From contig CAYXEH010000009.1 of the NCBI GenBank assembly GCA_964463915.1, positions 1 through 63,363 on the forward strand: a stretch of 63,363 bases of DNA, given 5' to 3'. Shown here piece after piece: positions 8,570 to 17,062 of this stretch. The notes under the pieces were generated by a model. It saw only the letters and a list, made by a program, of their open reading frames with translations. It made no database searches and was not told the DNA's origin. This DNA comes from PUPG01 sp964463915 (GTDB lineage Bacteria; Bacteroidota; Bacteroidia; Bacteroidales; UBA7960). Made by a program: the position numbers and the translations under genes. Numbering within the stretch: the first letter of the stretch is position 1; every line of letters starts with the position of its first letter.

Positions 8570-9355
8570 TTATTCTGCGCAGATCCGTTTCATCAGTCGC
8601 AGTTTATGGGTATAGGCTTTTTGATCTGCATTAAAAATTCCATGGTGGTCAATCCTGTCAATACGAACTTTTCCATGGGCATGGATGAGCTCTCCCTCGT
8701 TAAGCATAAGTCCAACATGATTGATCTCCCCTTCTTTGTTGTCAAAAAACAACAAATCCCCCGGTTTTGTTTCATGGATCAGGTGAATGCTTTCACCTTC
8801 TTTGGCTTGATCGCGGGAATCGCGCGGAAGCCATATTCCTGCCATTTTAAAAACAACCTGAACAAAGCCGGAGCAATCAATGCCGAAGGCGGAGCGCCCT
8901 CCCCATAAATAGGGTGTATGGAGCAAGCTGCGTGCATAGGCAGAAATCTGTTCGCAGGTTTTTTGTTTATTGCCTGCAGCCAGGTTTCCGTGGTAGCAGT
9001 AGCGGTGTCCTCCGACAACCATTTTGTGGTCTTCACCCGGAAGGAAGGTGCTTCCGGCACTAACCGGGAATTTAATCCGGGTAATGGTGTCTGTCATTGA
9101 TCCCAGATTGTCGGCGGTAACCAGGGAAGGCGTTGTACTGGAAATATCACGGGTGGGCGCTTCAAAAATATGGGCCTGGCTCCCGGATATCCAACCCCTG
9201 TAATGGTCATAATGCATTTCAATGTGCAACCAGCCGTTTTGGGTTCCAAGTATGTCAAAACTTTCTCCAAACAACAGTTGGCTGACCATCTCACTTGTAT
9301 GGTCTGGTTCAGAGCGAAGTGGAATACAGGCAATAAGGCATATACCGGTAGTCAT
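8570..9355 (-). CDS. NlpC/P60 cell-wall peptidase with N-terminal SH3-like domain
   Basis: This 261-aa protein resembles YkfC / dipeptidyl-peptidase VI enzymes, which cleave gamma-D-glutamyl peptide bonds in peptidoglycan stem peptides. An SH3-like segment occupies about residues 1-65 (GESFDILGTQNGWLHIEM). The NlpC/P60 domain follows, with the nucleophile Cys161 in GIDCSGF, His213 in NHVGLML and a third polar residue around His225-His227 in IHAHGKV. No signal peptide is visible from the ATG at 9355, so a cytoplasmic role in recycling of wall peptides is plausible. It lies about 70 bases downstream of the thrS promoter region and reads away from it. Confidence 0.85.
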   Translation of the reverse strand: MTTGICLIACIPLRSEPDHTSEMVSQLLFGESFDILGTQNGWLHIEMHYDHYRGWISGSQAHIFEAPTRDISSTTPSLVTADNLGSMTDTITRIKFPVSAGSTFLPGEDHKMVVGGHRYCYHGNLAAGNKQKTCEQISAYARSLLHTPYLWGGRSAFGIDCSGFVQVVFKMAGIWLPRDSRDQAKEGESIHLIHETKPGDLLFFDNKEGEINHVGLMLNEGELIHAHGKVRIDRIDHHGIFNADQKAYTHKLRLMKRICAE

Positions 9356-9585
9356 CTGCAGTGGTTTATTTTAAAAAATAAATGTAGGAATTTTTTTTGA
9401 ATGCTTTCGTGCAGTTGTGGTTTCCCTGTGAACCAAATAACGGACTCCTTCAGATAAATTTGTTAAATTCGTTACTTGATGAAAGGGTTCTGTGAACTGA
9501 TTGATCTCTTTTTGTGTTATGATTACGATGAATTATGAGATGATTGAACGGTAACCCACGAAAGTCTACAATTAATAATAAACGG

Positions 9586-11661
9586 ATGATTAAGCTAATT
9601 CATTTTCTTCAGCGGAATTATTCTCATATATACAAAACTATACTTGTTTTAGTGAGTATTGTACTGCTCGTTCAGCTTTTTCCGCGTCAGCCGGGAATTG
9701 AATATGAGTATCAGAGAGCACGTCCATGGATGTATGAAGACCTGATTGCACCTTTTAATTTTGCCGTACTTAAGTCTCCCCGTGAATTTGAACGTGAGAA
9801 AGACGAAGTTGAAGATGACTTCCGGCCTTTTTTTTCCCGGCGCCCGGTTGTAAAAGAATCCATGATGGAGGAGTTTGAGCGCTCCTTTGAAGAAGCCTGG
9901 GAGGAGAAATACCTGGGTACCAGGGAAACATTTAAAGATACCACCAGGGCTGCAGGCAAAGAAATATTGTCACATTTGTATGAACACGGTATTGTATACC
10001 TCGATGAGGAATACCGGGACAAGGGAGATGATTTTAAGATCCGGCTCCTGGAAGACAATATAGCCACAGGAATGCAACTCGGAGATCTTTATACCATTCA
10101 GGAAGCGTTTCTTTATGTGATCGATAAACTTGAGGCAATGGAGGGGCGTATTGACACGGAGTTACTCAGACCCTTGCTGGAGAGCACCCTGAGCCATAAT
10201 GTGTTTTATGATGATGAACTGACCAGCCAGGCCCTCAGCGCTGAAATGGAAAGCATTTCCCGGACAAGAGGGATGGTTCAGGAGGGAGAAAAAATTGTGT
10301 CCAAGGGTGAACTCATTACCGAAGACACCTATCAGATCCTCGAATCATTCAGGGCCGAGTATCAGCGACAGGTTGGGGATGCCTCCATGCTGGCAGTGCT
10401 TTATGCCGGTCAGTTTCTTCTGGTGAGCATCTCCATGATCGTACTGTTGCTGTTTCTTTATTTTTTCAGAAGAGATGTATTTATTGATAACCGGCGTGTG
10501 TTGCTTATCCTTCTTTCAGTCTTACTGATGGTATCCCTGACAAGCTTGGTTATCCGGTATAATGTGGACTATCTTTACCTGGTTCCTGTTGTAATGGTTC
10601 CCGTGATTATCCGGGCATTTTTCGATAACAGGCTTGCCTTGTATGTCCATATCACCACGATTATCATGATTGGTTTTCTGATCCCCAGGAGTTTTGAATT
10701 TGTTTTTCTGCAGTTTCTGGCCGGGATCATCGCCATACTTAGTATGGCCAGCCTCAGGCGACGTTCTCAGCTTTTCGTCACAGTTATTTTGGTCTTTTTT
10801 ACTTATTCGGCCGTATATTTTGGTCTTTCACTGGCTCATACCGGTTCATTTGAAAATCTTGTCTGGCAAGATTTTGTCTATTTTGCAGGTGGTGCCTTCC
10901 TGACGCTGTTTGCTTATCCGCTGATATTTTTATTTGAGCGCTTGTTCAGTATGCCCACTGACTTTTCTCTTCTGGAGCTGGCCGATACGAACAACCAGCT
11001 TTTGCGTAACCTGGGTATGCAGGCCCCGGGAACTTTTCAGCACTCACTCCAGGTAGCCAACCTGTCTGAAGAGGCCATAATTGCAATTGGCGGGAGTAGC
11101 CTGCTAACCAGAACCGGCGCTTTGTACCATGATATTGGAAAAATGAACAACCCTTTATATTTTACGGAAAACCAGACGTCAGGATACAATCCACATGATG
11201 AAATTTCCTACAAAGAAAGTGCTAGAATTATAATTGATCATGTGATTGATGGCATAGAGATGGCCCGCAAAAATAATCTTCCGGAATATGTCATAGATTT
11301 TATCAGGACCCATCACGGAACAACCACTGCACGGTATTTCTATACCATGGAGATGAAGGAGCGTCCCGATGAGGAAATCGACAAGGTCCAGTTTACTTAT
11401 CCGGGGCCTCGTCCTTTCAGCAAAGAAACGGCCGTGGTGATGATGGCAGACTCCGTGGAGGCAGCCTCCAGAAGCCTCGGTAAACCTGATGAGAAGCAGA
11501 TCAACGAACTTGTTGACAATATCATTGATACCCAGGTTAAAGAGAAGCAATTTGATAATGCGGATATTACCCTCAGGGATATCACCACAGTCAAGGGAAT
11601 ATTCAAGCGGATGCTTTTGAACATTTATCACGTGAGGGTTGCTTATCCCTCTTTGGGGTAG
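9586..11661 (+). CDS. 7TM-HD phosphodiesterase, PgpH-like (c-di-AMP hydrolysis)
   Basis: This inner-membrane protein of about 691 aa is built like PgpH: one N-terminal membrane helix (around residues 18-34), an extracytoplasmic 7TMR-HDED region (about 50-270), seven hydrophobic segments (about 275-460) and a cytosolic HD domain. The HD motifs are HSLQVANL, the metal-binding pair in YHDIGKM and later RTHHGTT. Characterised relatives hydrolyse cyclic di-AMP. I chose the ATG at 9586; an in-frame TTG at 9544 would add 14 polar residues. The gene overlaps the convergent WbqC-like gene by 19 bases at the 3' end. Diadenylate cyclase is not in the window. Confidence 0.88.
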   Translation: MIKLIHFLQRNYSHIYKTILVLVSIVLLVQLFPRQPGIEYEYQRARPWMYEDLIAPFNFAVLKSPREFEREKDEVEDDFRPFFSRRPVVKESMMEEFERSFEEAWEEKYLGTRETFKDTTRAAGKEILSHLYEHGIVYLDEEYRDKGDDFKIRLLEDNIATGMQLGDLYTIQEAFLYVIDKLEAMEGRIDTELLRPLLESTLSHNVFYDDELTSQALSAEMESISRTRGMVQEGEKIVSKGELITEDTYQILESFRAEYQRQVGDASMLAVLYAGQFLLVSISMIVLLLFLYFFRRDVFIDNRRVLLILLSVLLMVSLTSLVIRYNVDYLYLVPVVMVPVIIRAFFDNRLALYVHITTIIMIGFLIPRSFEFVFLQFLAGIIAILSMASLRRRSQLFVTVILVFFTYSAVYFGLSLAHTGSFENLVWQDFVYFAGGAFLTLFAYPLIFLFERLFSMPTDFSLLELADTNNQLLRNLGMQAPGTFQHSLQVANLSEEAIIAIGGSSLLTRTGALYHDIGKMNNPLYFTENQTSGYNPHDEISYKESARIIIDHVIDGIEMARKNNLPEYVIDFIRTHHGTTTARYFYTMEMKERPDEEIDKVQFTYPGPRPFSKETAVVMMADSVEAASRSLGKPDEKQINELVDNIIDTQVKEKQFDNADITLRDITTVKGIFKRMLLNIYHVRVAYPSLG

Positions 11662-12344
11662 GTCTCCAGGTATTTTGCCGTTTCAGTCAGGTAGTCATTG
11701 CTTGCCGGGCCAAGATTAAACATGAGGTCTGCGATACTCAGATTGGGGATAAACCCATGTTTTTCTGTAAATGTTTGCTGATAAAACGGCCAGTGGCTGA
11801 TCAGTGGATATTCCCTGCGGTGGATCTTTGGCGTCAGTTTCTCCCTGAGATCGATCATTCCTTGCGGTTCACGCTCATACGATCTGGTAAGACTGATATC
11901 AGCCGGGATGGAAAGTTCTCCCATGATTGACTGCAAAACCTTCAGGTTGAATTCCCACAAAAATTCCGGAGTGGAGGTTGGCCGGAGGAAAAATGGAGCC
12001 AGAAGATCCTGGTAGTAAATGAAGAAGGGTGAGTTGCGGTAGGCACTGGTGATACTCCGCCAGTGCTTTTTACGCCAGTTTTCATGTGTAGAGACAACTA
12101 CCTCGTTGGTCTGTGAACGATTTCCTGAAGGACATTCCACAGGTATGATCAGGTTGCGGACTCCGTTTGCGGTATAGATGTTGCAACGATTTCGCCAGCT
12201 TTGCCGCTGATAGGTTTCATGCAGCTCAATTACTGCTCTCCCGGCCGAAACCATACAGACCATATATTCCAGGGGCGGGAGATACGCTACCGGCAAAAGA
12301 ACCTGCCGGGCTTCCTGTTTTATGCGTGGAGTTGTGTCACCCAT
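11643..12344 (-). CDS. WbqC-family protein
   Basis: This 233-aa protein matches the WbqC-like family: an early PLEYMVCMVSAGRAVIELHE region, then NGVRNLIIPVECPSGNRSQT and the characteristic AYRNSPFFIYYQDLLAPFF. The family takes its name from an O-antigen cluster gene and is common in Bacteroidota, but its biochemical activity is not established. There is no signal peptide or membrane segment. The start codon overlaps the -33 element of the divergent nnr promoter, so expression of the two genes may interfere. Confidence 0.8.
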   Translation of the reverse strand: MGDTTPRIKQEARQVLLPVAYLPPLEYMVCMVSAGRAVIELHETYQRQSWRNRCNIYTANGVRNLIIPVECPSGNRSQTNEVVVSTHENWRKKHWRSITSAYRNSPFFIYYQDLLAPFFLRPTSTPEFLWEFNLKVLQSIMGELSIPADISLTRSYEREPQGMIDLREKLTPKIHRREYPLISHWPFYQQTFTEKHGFIPNLSIADLMFNLGPASNDYLTETAKYLETYPKEG

Positions 12345-12374
12345 TGTGTTTTATAGAATATAGCCTTATTTTTG
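12344..12374 (+). promoter_or_regulatory. Bacteroidota promoter for the NAD(P)H-hydrate repair gene
   Basis: TTG at 12344-12346 is separated by 20 bases from TATTTTTG at 12367-12374, matching the TTTG / TAnnTTTG arrangement of the phylum. The gene starts 57 bases further on. Confidence 0.6.
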
Positions 12375-12430
12375 TAAATAAGTGATCCTCAAAAATACAC
12401 ATAAGCTTACGACCGACAAACACCCAGGCC

Positions 12431-13945
12431 ATGAAGATACTCAACGCTTCGCAGATCAGAGAACTGGATGCCTATACCATCCGAAATGAGCCCGTTTCAT
12501 CCCTTGACCTGATGGAAAGGGCAGCCGGAAAATGTTATGACTGGATCAGACGTCACTTAAAAAAGAAGCAGGAGGTGAAGATCTTCTGCGGGATGGGAAA
12601 TAACGGCGGAGACGGGCTTGTAATCGGGCGAATGCTTGCCGGGGCAGGATATCATGTACGTATTTTTAAACTTTGTCATACGGATCATCCATCTGAAGAT
12701 TTTTCCACCAATGAAAAAAGGCTGGAGGGAGTGACCAATGCCAGACTAACAGAGGTACGAGAGGAGGATGATTTTCCTGCTTTGTCAGCGAATGACCTCG
12801 TGGTGGATGCCATACTGGGAAGCGGCCTGACCCGGCCGCTGGAGGGTATGCTGGCCAAAGTAGTCCAGCATATCAATGGTTCCGGCGCTGCTGTTGTGGC
12901 CATTGATTTTCCCACAGGTTTGTTTTGTGAGGATAACAGGGACAATGACCCTAAACGGATTATTCAGGCAGATTGTACCCTGAGTTTTCAACTCCCGAAG
13001 CTGGCTTTTATGTTTTCTTCCAATGAAAAATATTTGGGGTCATGGTATTTGATGGATATCGGATTGCACCCTGATGCAATTAAACAGGCAGAAACGAAAT
13101 ACCATTATCTGCAGGCTTCTGATATCAGGTCACTGTATCGGCCTCGTCGTAAGTTTGCGCACAAGGGGCACTTCGGACATGCCTATCTGATGGCCGGGAG
13201 CTATGGAAAGACCGGGGCAGCCGTATTGGCTGCAGAATCAGCACTGCGTAGCGGGGCTGGTTTGCTGACAGTGCAAATCCCCAAATGCGGGTACGAAGTT
13301 TTGCAGGCCAGTGTGCCTGAGGCAATGTGTGTACCGGACGAGCATCCTCATTTCTTATCCGGGATGGGAGACCTGGAAGGGTTCAATGCTGTGGGTGTCG
13401 GGCCGGGCATCGGTACGCATGATCAAACCGCCCGTGCCCTGAAAGTACTAATCCAGAATACCACGGTTCCCATGGTGCTTGATGCCGATGCCCTGAATAT
13501 CCTGGCAGACAATCTTACATGGTGTGGTTTTTTACCCAAGGGATCTGTTTTTACCCCGCATCCGGGGGAATTCGATCGCCTGGCAGGGAAAACCACAGAC
13601 GATCATGACAGGTTGGAGAAAGCCATTGAACTCGCCCATCGTTTCCAGGTGCATATCATCCTGAAAGGAGCCCATACAGTGGTCGTTTCACCGGACGGAA
13701 GGTGCTTTTTCAATTCAACGGGCAACCCAGGAATGGCTACCGGAGGGAGTGGTGATGTGCTGACGGGGATGGTACTGGGATGGCTTGCACAGAATTACTC
13801 TCCATTGCACAGTTGCCTGATGGCCGTTTATCTGCACGGAGGGGCCGGTGACCTGGCAGGGGTACGTAAGGGAGATGAAGGCCTGATTGCCAGTGATATT
13901 ATTGCGAATTTGCCCACGGCCATTAAAACCACCATGAGACAGTAA
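12431..13945 (+). CDS. nnr: Bifunctional NAD(P)H-hydrate epimerase / dehydratase
   Basis: This 504-aa enzyme repairs hydrated NADH and NADPH. The N-terminal epimerase (YjeF_N) domain, about residues 1-215, contains FCGMGNNGGDGLVIGR. The C-terminal ADP/ATP-dependent dehydratase, about 225-500, is ribokinase-like and contains MAGSYGKTGAAVLAAESALR, VFTPHPGEFDRL and NPGMATGGSGDVLTGM, the last holding the catalytic Asp. The fused form has the usual length. A promoter lies upstream and the gene is followed 73 bases later by the E1 gene. A C-terminal extension of the family is absent. Confidence 0.95.
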   Translation: MKILNASQIRELDAYTIRNEPVSSLDLMERAAGKCYDWIRRHLKKKQEVKIFCGMGNNGGDGLVIGRMLAGAGYHVRIFKLCHTDHPSEDFSTNEKRLEGVTNARLTEVREEDDFPALSANDLVVDAILGSGLTRPLEGMLAKVVQHINGSGAAVVAIDFPTGLFCEDNRDNDPKRIIQADCTLSFQLPKLAFMFSSNEKYLGSWYLMDIGLHPDAIKQAETKYHYLQASDIRSLYRPRRKFAHKGHFGHAYLMAGSYGKTGAAVLAAESALRSGAGLLTVQIPKCGYEVLQASVPEAMCVPDEHPHFLSGMGDLEGFNAVGVGPGIGTHDQTARALKVLIQNTTVPMVLDADALNILADNLTWCGFLPKGSVFTPHPGEFDRLAGKTTDDHDRLEKAIELAHRFQVHIILKGAHTVVVSPDGRCFFNSTGNPGMATGGSGDVLTGMVLGWLAQNYSPLHSCLMAVYLHGGAGDLAGVRKGDEGLIASDIIANLPTAIKTTMRQ

Positions 13946-14018
13946 ACAAAAGCATTGTTCCTGCTGTTTACTTCCCGACAAACAGATGGTCATTTTTCAG
14001 AATAAATACCAGGAACAT

Positions 14019-16106
14019 ATGGCAAGCAAAACAAATAAAACCAGTAAAAAGGAAGAATCCGTAAAGGAGCCGGCCAAAAAATACACGCTCAAAAACGTTA
14101 AGCACGAACAATTTAAGGAATGGTACCGGTTGATGGCACTGGGGCGTAAACTTGATGAAAAAGCGCCCAATTACCTTAAACAGGCACTGGGGTGGTCTTA
14201 TCATGCGCCCTATGCCGGACACGATGCCATTCAGCTGGCCATTGGACAGGTTTTTGACCGGAAAACCGATCACCTTTTCCCTTACTACCGCGATATGCTG
14301 GTAGCTATATCGGCAGGAATTTCCACAGAAGAAATCCTTCGTAACGGGTTGTCAAAAGCCACTGATGTGGCCAGTGGCGGGCGACATATGTCAAACCATT
14401 TTGCCAAACCGGAATGGAATATTCACAATGTGTCTTCTTCTACGGGAAATCATACGCTGCATGCGGTAGGTGTGGCCCGGGCCATGAAGCGCTACGGACA
14501 TAAAGGAGTGGCCATCAGTTCGCAGGGTGAGTCTTCCGTGTCTGAAGGCTATGTGTATGAAGCCATCAACGGGGCCAGCAATGAAAAATTACCGGTGGTT
14601 TTCGTGTTTCAGGACAACGGATATGGGATCTCAGTGCCCAAAAAAGACCAGACAGCCAACAGGAAGGCGGCTGACAACTTCAGCGGATTCAAAAACCTTC
14701 GAATCATTCACTGTGATGGTAAGGATGTGCTGAGTTCCATGAATGCGATGTGGGAAGCCCGCCGGCATGCCATTGAAGAGGGAGAGCCGGTAATCGTTCA
14801 CGCCAGTGTGGTTCGTATCGGATCCCATTCAAACAGTGACCGGCATGACCTCTACAGGGATGAGGCAGAGTTGCACTGTGTGAGAGCCAATGATCCTGTC
14901 GGAAAGATTCAGCAGTTGCTTGAGGACAATAAAATCATGTCGAAAGAGGAGCAAAAGGAAATTGACAGGGAGGTGGGGAAGATGATCACCGATGCCCATA
15001 AAAAAATCCTGAAAGAACCTGATCCGGATCCCGCATCGATTTATGATCACGTACTCCCGGAGTCTTATAAGCCTGAGAAATATCCCGAAGGGATTCATGA
15101 CGAAAAAGGGGAGAAGAAGAAACTGATCACTGCACTGAATGAAACACTGAAAGCCGAGTTCCGGCACAATCCGGACACCTATATATGGGGTCAGGACGTG
15201 GCATACAAGGAGAAAGGAGGGATATTTAACGTGACCAAGGGGATGCAGCAGGAATTTGGGATCGGGCGTGTGTTTAATGCACCCATTGCTGAAGATTATA
15301 TTGTGGGAACGGCCAATGGAATGACCCGTTTCGATGAGAAAATCCGTGTGGTGATTGAAGGAGCCGAATTTGCTGATTATTTCTGGCCGGCTATGGAGCA
15401 GTATGTGGAAATGACCCATGATTACTGGCGGAGTAACGGACAATTTGCACCGAATGTAACCATCAGGCTTGCCTCAGGAGGATACATCGGGGGAGGCTTG
15501 TATCATTCCCAGACCACAGAAGGCGCATTGGCCACTTTCCCGGGTATAAGGGTTGTATATCCTTCTTTTGCTGATGATGCCGCAGGCCTGTTAAGGACAG
15601 CTATGCGATCCAAAGGCCCCACATTGTTTCTCGAACCCAAGGCCCTTTACAATGCCAAAATGGCTGAAACGATTGTGCCCGATGATTTTGAAGTTCCTTT
15701 TGGCAAAGCAAGGGTAAGAAGAAAGGGCAGTGACCTTAGCATTATTACTTATGGCAATACAACCCACCTGAGCATGCAGGCAGCCGGTAAAATTGCTGAA
15801 GAAACCGGTAAAGAGATTGAAGTCATAGACATACGTTCCCTGATACCACTGGATTCAGAGACCATCCTGGAATCCGTTAAAAAAACCAACCGCGTGCTGG
15901 TGGTTCATGAGGATAAAGTTTTCAGCGGTTTTGGCGGAGAACTTGCCGCGCAAATTACCAGTGAGGGGTTTGAGTACCTGGATGCACCGGTGAAACGTGT
16001 TGGGTCTGCCTTTACACCAGTAGGGTTTCATAAAAACCTTGAGGCTGCCATTTTGCCGTCGATGGGAGGAATTAAAGCCGCGGCCCGTGAGTTGCTGGAA
16101 TACTAG
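14019..16106 (+). CDS. Fused alpha/beta 2-oxoacid dehydrogenase E1 (branched-chain type)
   Basis: This 695-aa protein joins the thiamine-diphosphate E1 alpha subunit (about residues 45-345) and the transketolase-like E1 beta subunit (about 365-695). In the alpha half, GHDAIQLAIG and SQGESSVSEGYVYEA followed by FVFQDNGYGIS form the ThDP site; the beta half has APIAEDYIVGTANGM and VYPSFADDAAGLLRTAM. Such fusions are common in Bacteroidota and usually annotated as 2-oxoisovalerate dehydrogenase. Pyruvate or another 2-oxoacid remains possible because no E2 or E3 gene is adjacent. I chose the ATG at 14019, with AGGA upstream, over the in-frame ATG at 13986. Confidence 0.88.
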   Translation: MASKTNKTSKKEESVKEPAKKYTLKNVKHEQFKEWYRLMALGRKLDEKAPNYLKQALGWSYHAPYAGHDAIQLAIGQVFDRKTDHLFPYYRDMLVAISAGISTEEILRNGLSKATDVASGGRHMSNHFAKPEWNIHNVSSSTGNHTLHAVGVARAMKRYGHKGVAISSQGESSVSEGYVYEAINGASNEKLPVVFVFQDNGYGISVPKKDQTANRKAADNFSGFKNLRIIHCDGKDVLSSMNAMWEARRHAIEEGEPVIVHASVVRIGSHSNSDRHDLYRDEAELHCVRANDPVGKIQQLLEDNKIMSKEEQKEIDREVGKMITDAHKKILKEPDPDPASIYDHVLPESYKPEKYPEGIHDEKGEKKKLITALNETLKAEFRHNPDTYIWGQDVAYKEKGGIFNVTKGMQQEFGIGRVFNAPIAEDYIVGTANGMTRFDEKIRVVIEGAEFADYFWPAMEQYVEMTHDYWRSNGQFAPNVTIRLASGGYIGGGLYHSQTTEGALATFPGIRVVYPSFADDAAGLLRTAMRSKGPTLFLEPKALYNAKMAETIVPDDFEVPFGKARVRRKGSDLSIITYGNTTHLSMQAAGKIAEETGKEIEVIDIRSLIPLDSETILESVKKTNRVLVVHEDKVFSGFGGELAAQITSEGFEYLDAPVKRVGSAFTPVGFHKNLEAAILPSMGGIKAAARELLEY

Positions 16107-16126
16107 TTCCGCATCAATATTCGAGG

Positions 16127-16186
16127 GCCGGCTGAATTAGCGTTGACACGGCACTAATCCCAGAGGTGAATCGGCCGGCTTTTTTT
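16127..16186 (+). terminator. Terminator of the E1 gene, lying inside the convergent gene's 3' end
   Basis: GCCGGCTGA (16127-16135) can pair with TCGGCCGGC (16171-16179, one T-G pair), followed directly by seven T residues (16180-16186). The right arm and T tract lie inside the last codons of the CAP-domain gene on the other strand. Confidence 0.65.
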
Positions 16187-17026
16187 GTCTTGTTGATTCT
16201 TTTGGATGTCTGGCTGGGTTTCCCTGAAATAAAAAGCATAGTTGATGACATAGATCTCTCCATCCGGGAATAACGGATGATAATCCATGGCCACTCCAAT
16301 AAACCTGAATCCTGGATTCAGTATATTTTTTCTGTGAGTTCTGTCAGCCACATTGTCATTGATAAGCATGTACATCAGGGCATCATGGGGGGAAAAACTG
16401 CCATAGTTGATGTTCTCCCCAATTTGTTGTTCCCATTCACCCTCTCTTTCAATCCTTGCTATCAGGCCACCCTGTCCGTCGTGACCCCTGGTTTCATTCC
16501 GGACCAGGTAATCGGCATGGGATATTGCCGCTTCATGCAAACCCTGCGAGGGAAACAAGATACCAACCGGTTTGGTGTTCAGTAATTCCCAGTAAAGTTC
16601 TGTGGCGGGTTTATTCCCTTCCCCGGTCAGCATAACAAGGTCTCTTCCCGGGTAATGAAATTCGGTACCCTTAAAATAGGTAATATATTCTGTTACATAT
16701 TGCCGTGCAAACATCGCCGGGTCATGCCTTACCAGGTTATGGGCAAGAATCAGGTTCATCTCTTCATCATCCATGTATTGATGCCCGGCGGCAGTATTCA
16801 ATTCACTGACCGGCCATCCGTCAGCCTCCAGCCTGGCGGCATATTCTTCATTGCTCAGATGTCGCTCTGCTACTTTTCGGGTGCTTACCTCCGAGTAGTC
16901 AATTGAAAGGAGAAAGCACATACATGAGGGCAGCAGTAATAAACCAAGGGGGAGAATCAAAAATAAACGGCGAAACTGATTCCTGACATTTGCCGTAGAA
17001 TCAAACTTCCTGGGCAGGGCTTTCAT
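16154..17026 (-). CDS. CAP-domain (SCP/PR1) lipoprotein
   Basis: This 290-aa protein begins with a hydrophobic stretch ending in LLPSC, a lipobox with Cys35, so it is probably a lipoprotein. The C-terminal half holds a CAP domain: HEAAISHADYLVRNETRGHDG, IGENINYG, and the HRKNILNPGFRFIGVAM block. These motifs supply the His/Glu pocket of the family. Bacterial CAP proteins are often secreted and their activities are mostly unknown. About 100 N-terminal residues (DDEEMNLILAHNLVRHDPAMF) look like a partner segment seen in other Bacteroidota CAP proteins. The gene is 36 bases downstream of the Cache-domain gene and may be in its operon. Confidence 0.82.
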   Translation of the reverse strand: MKALPRKFDSTANVRNQFRRLFLILPLGLLLLPSCMCFLLSIDYSEVSTRKVAERHLSNEEYAARLEADGWPVSELNTAAGHQYMDDEEMNLILAHNLVRHDPAMFARQYVTEYITYFKGTEFHYPGRDLVMLTGEGNKPATELYWELLNTKPVGILFPSQGLHEAAISHADYLVRNETRGHDGQGGLIARIEREGEWEQQIGENINYGSFSPHDALMYMLINDNVADRTHRKNILNPGFRFIGVAMDYHPLFPDGEIYVINYAFYFRETQPDIQKNQQDKKSRPIHLWD

Positions 17027-17062
17027 TGTTAGTGGCAGAAAATTATAGTTGGAAGTAATTGT

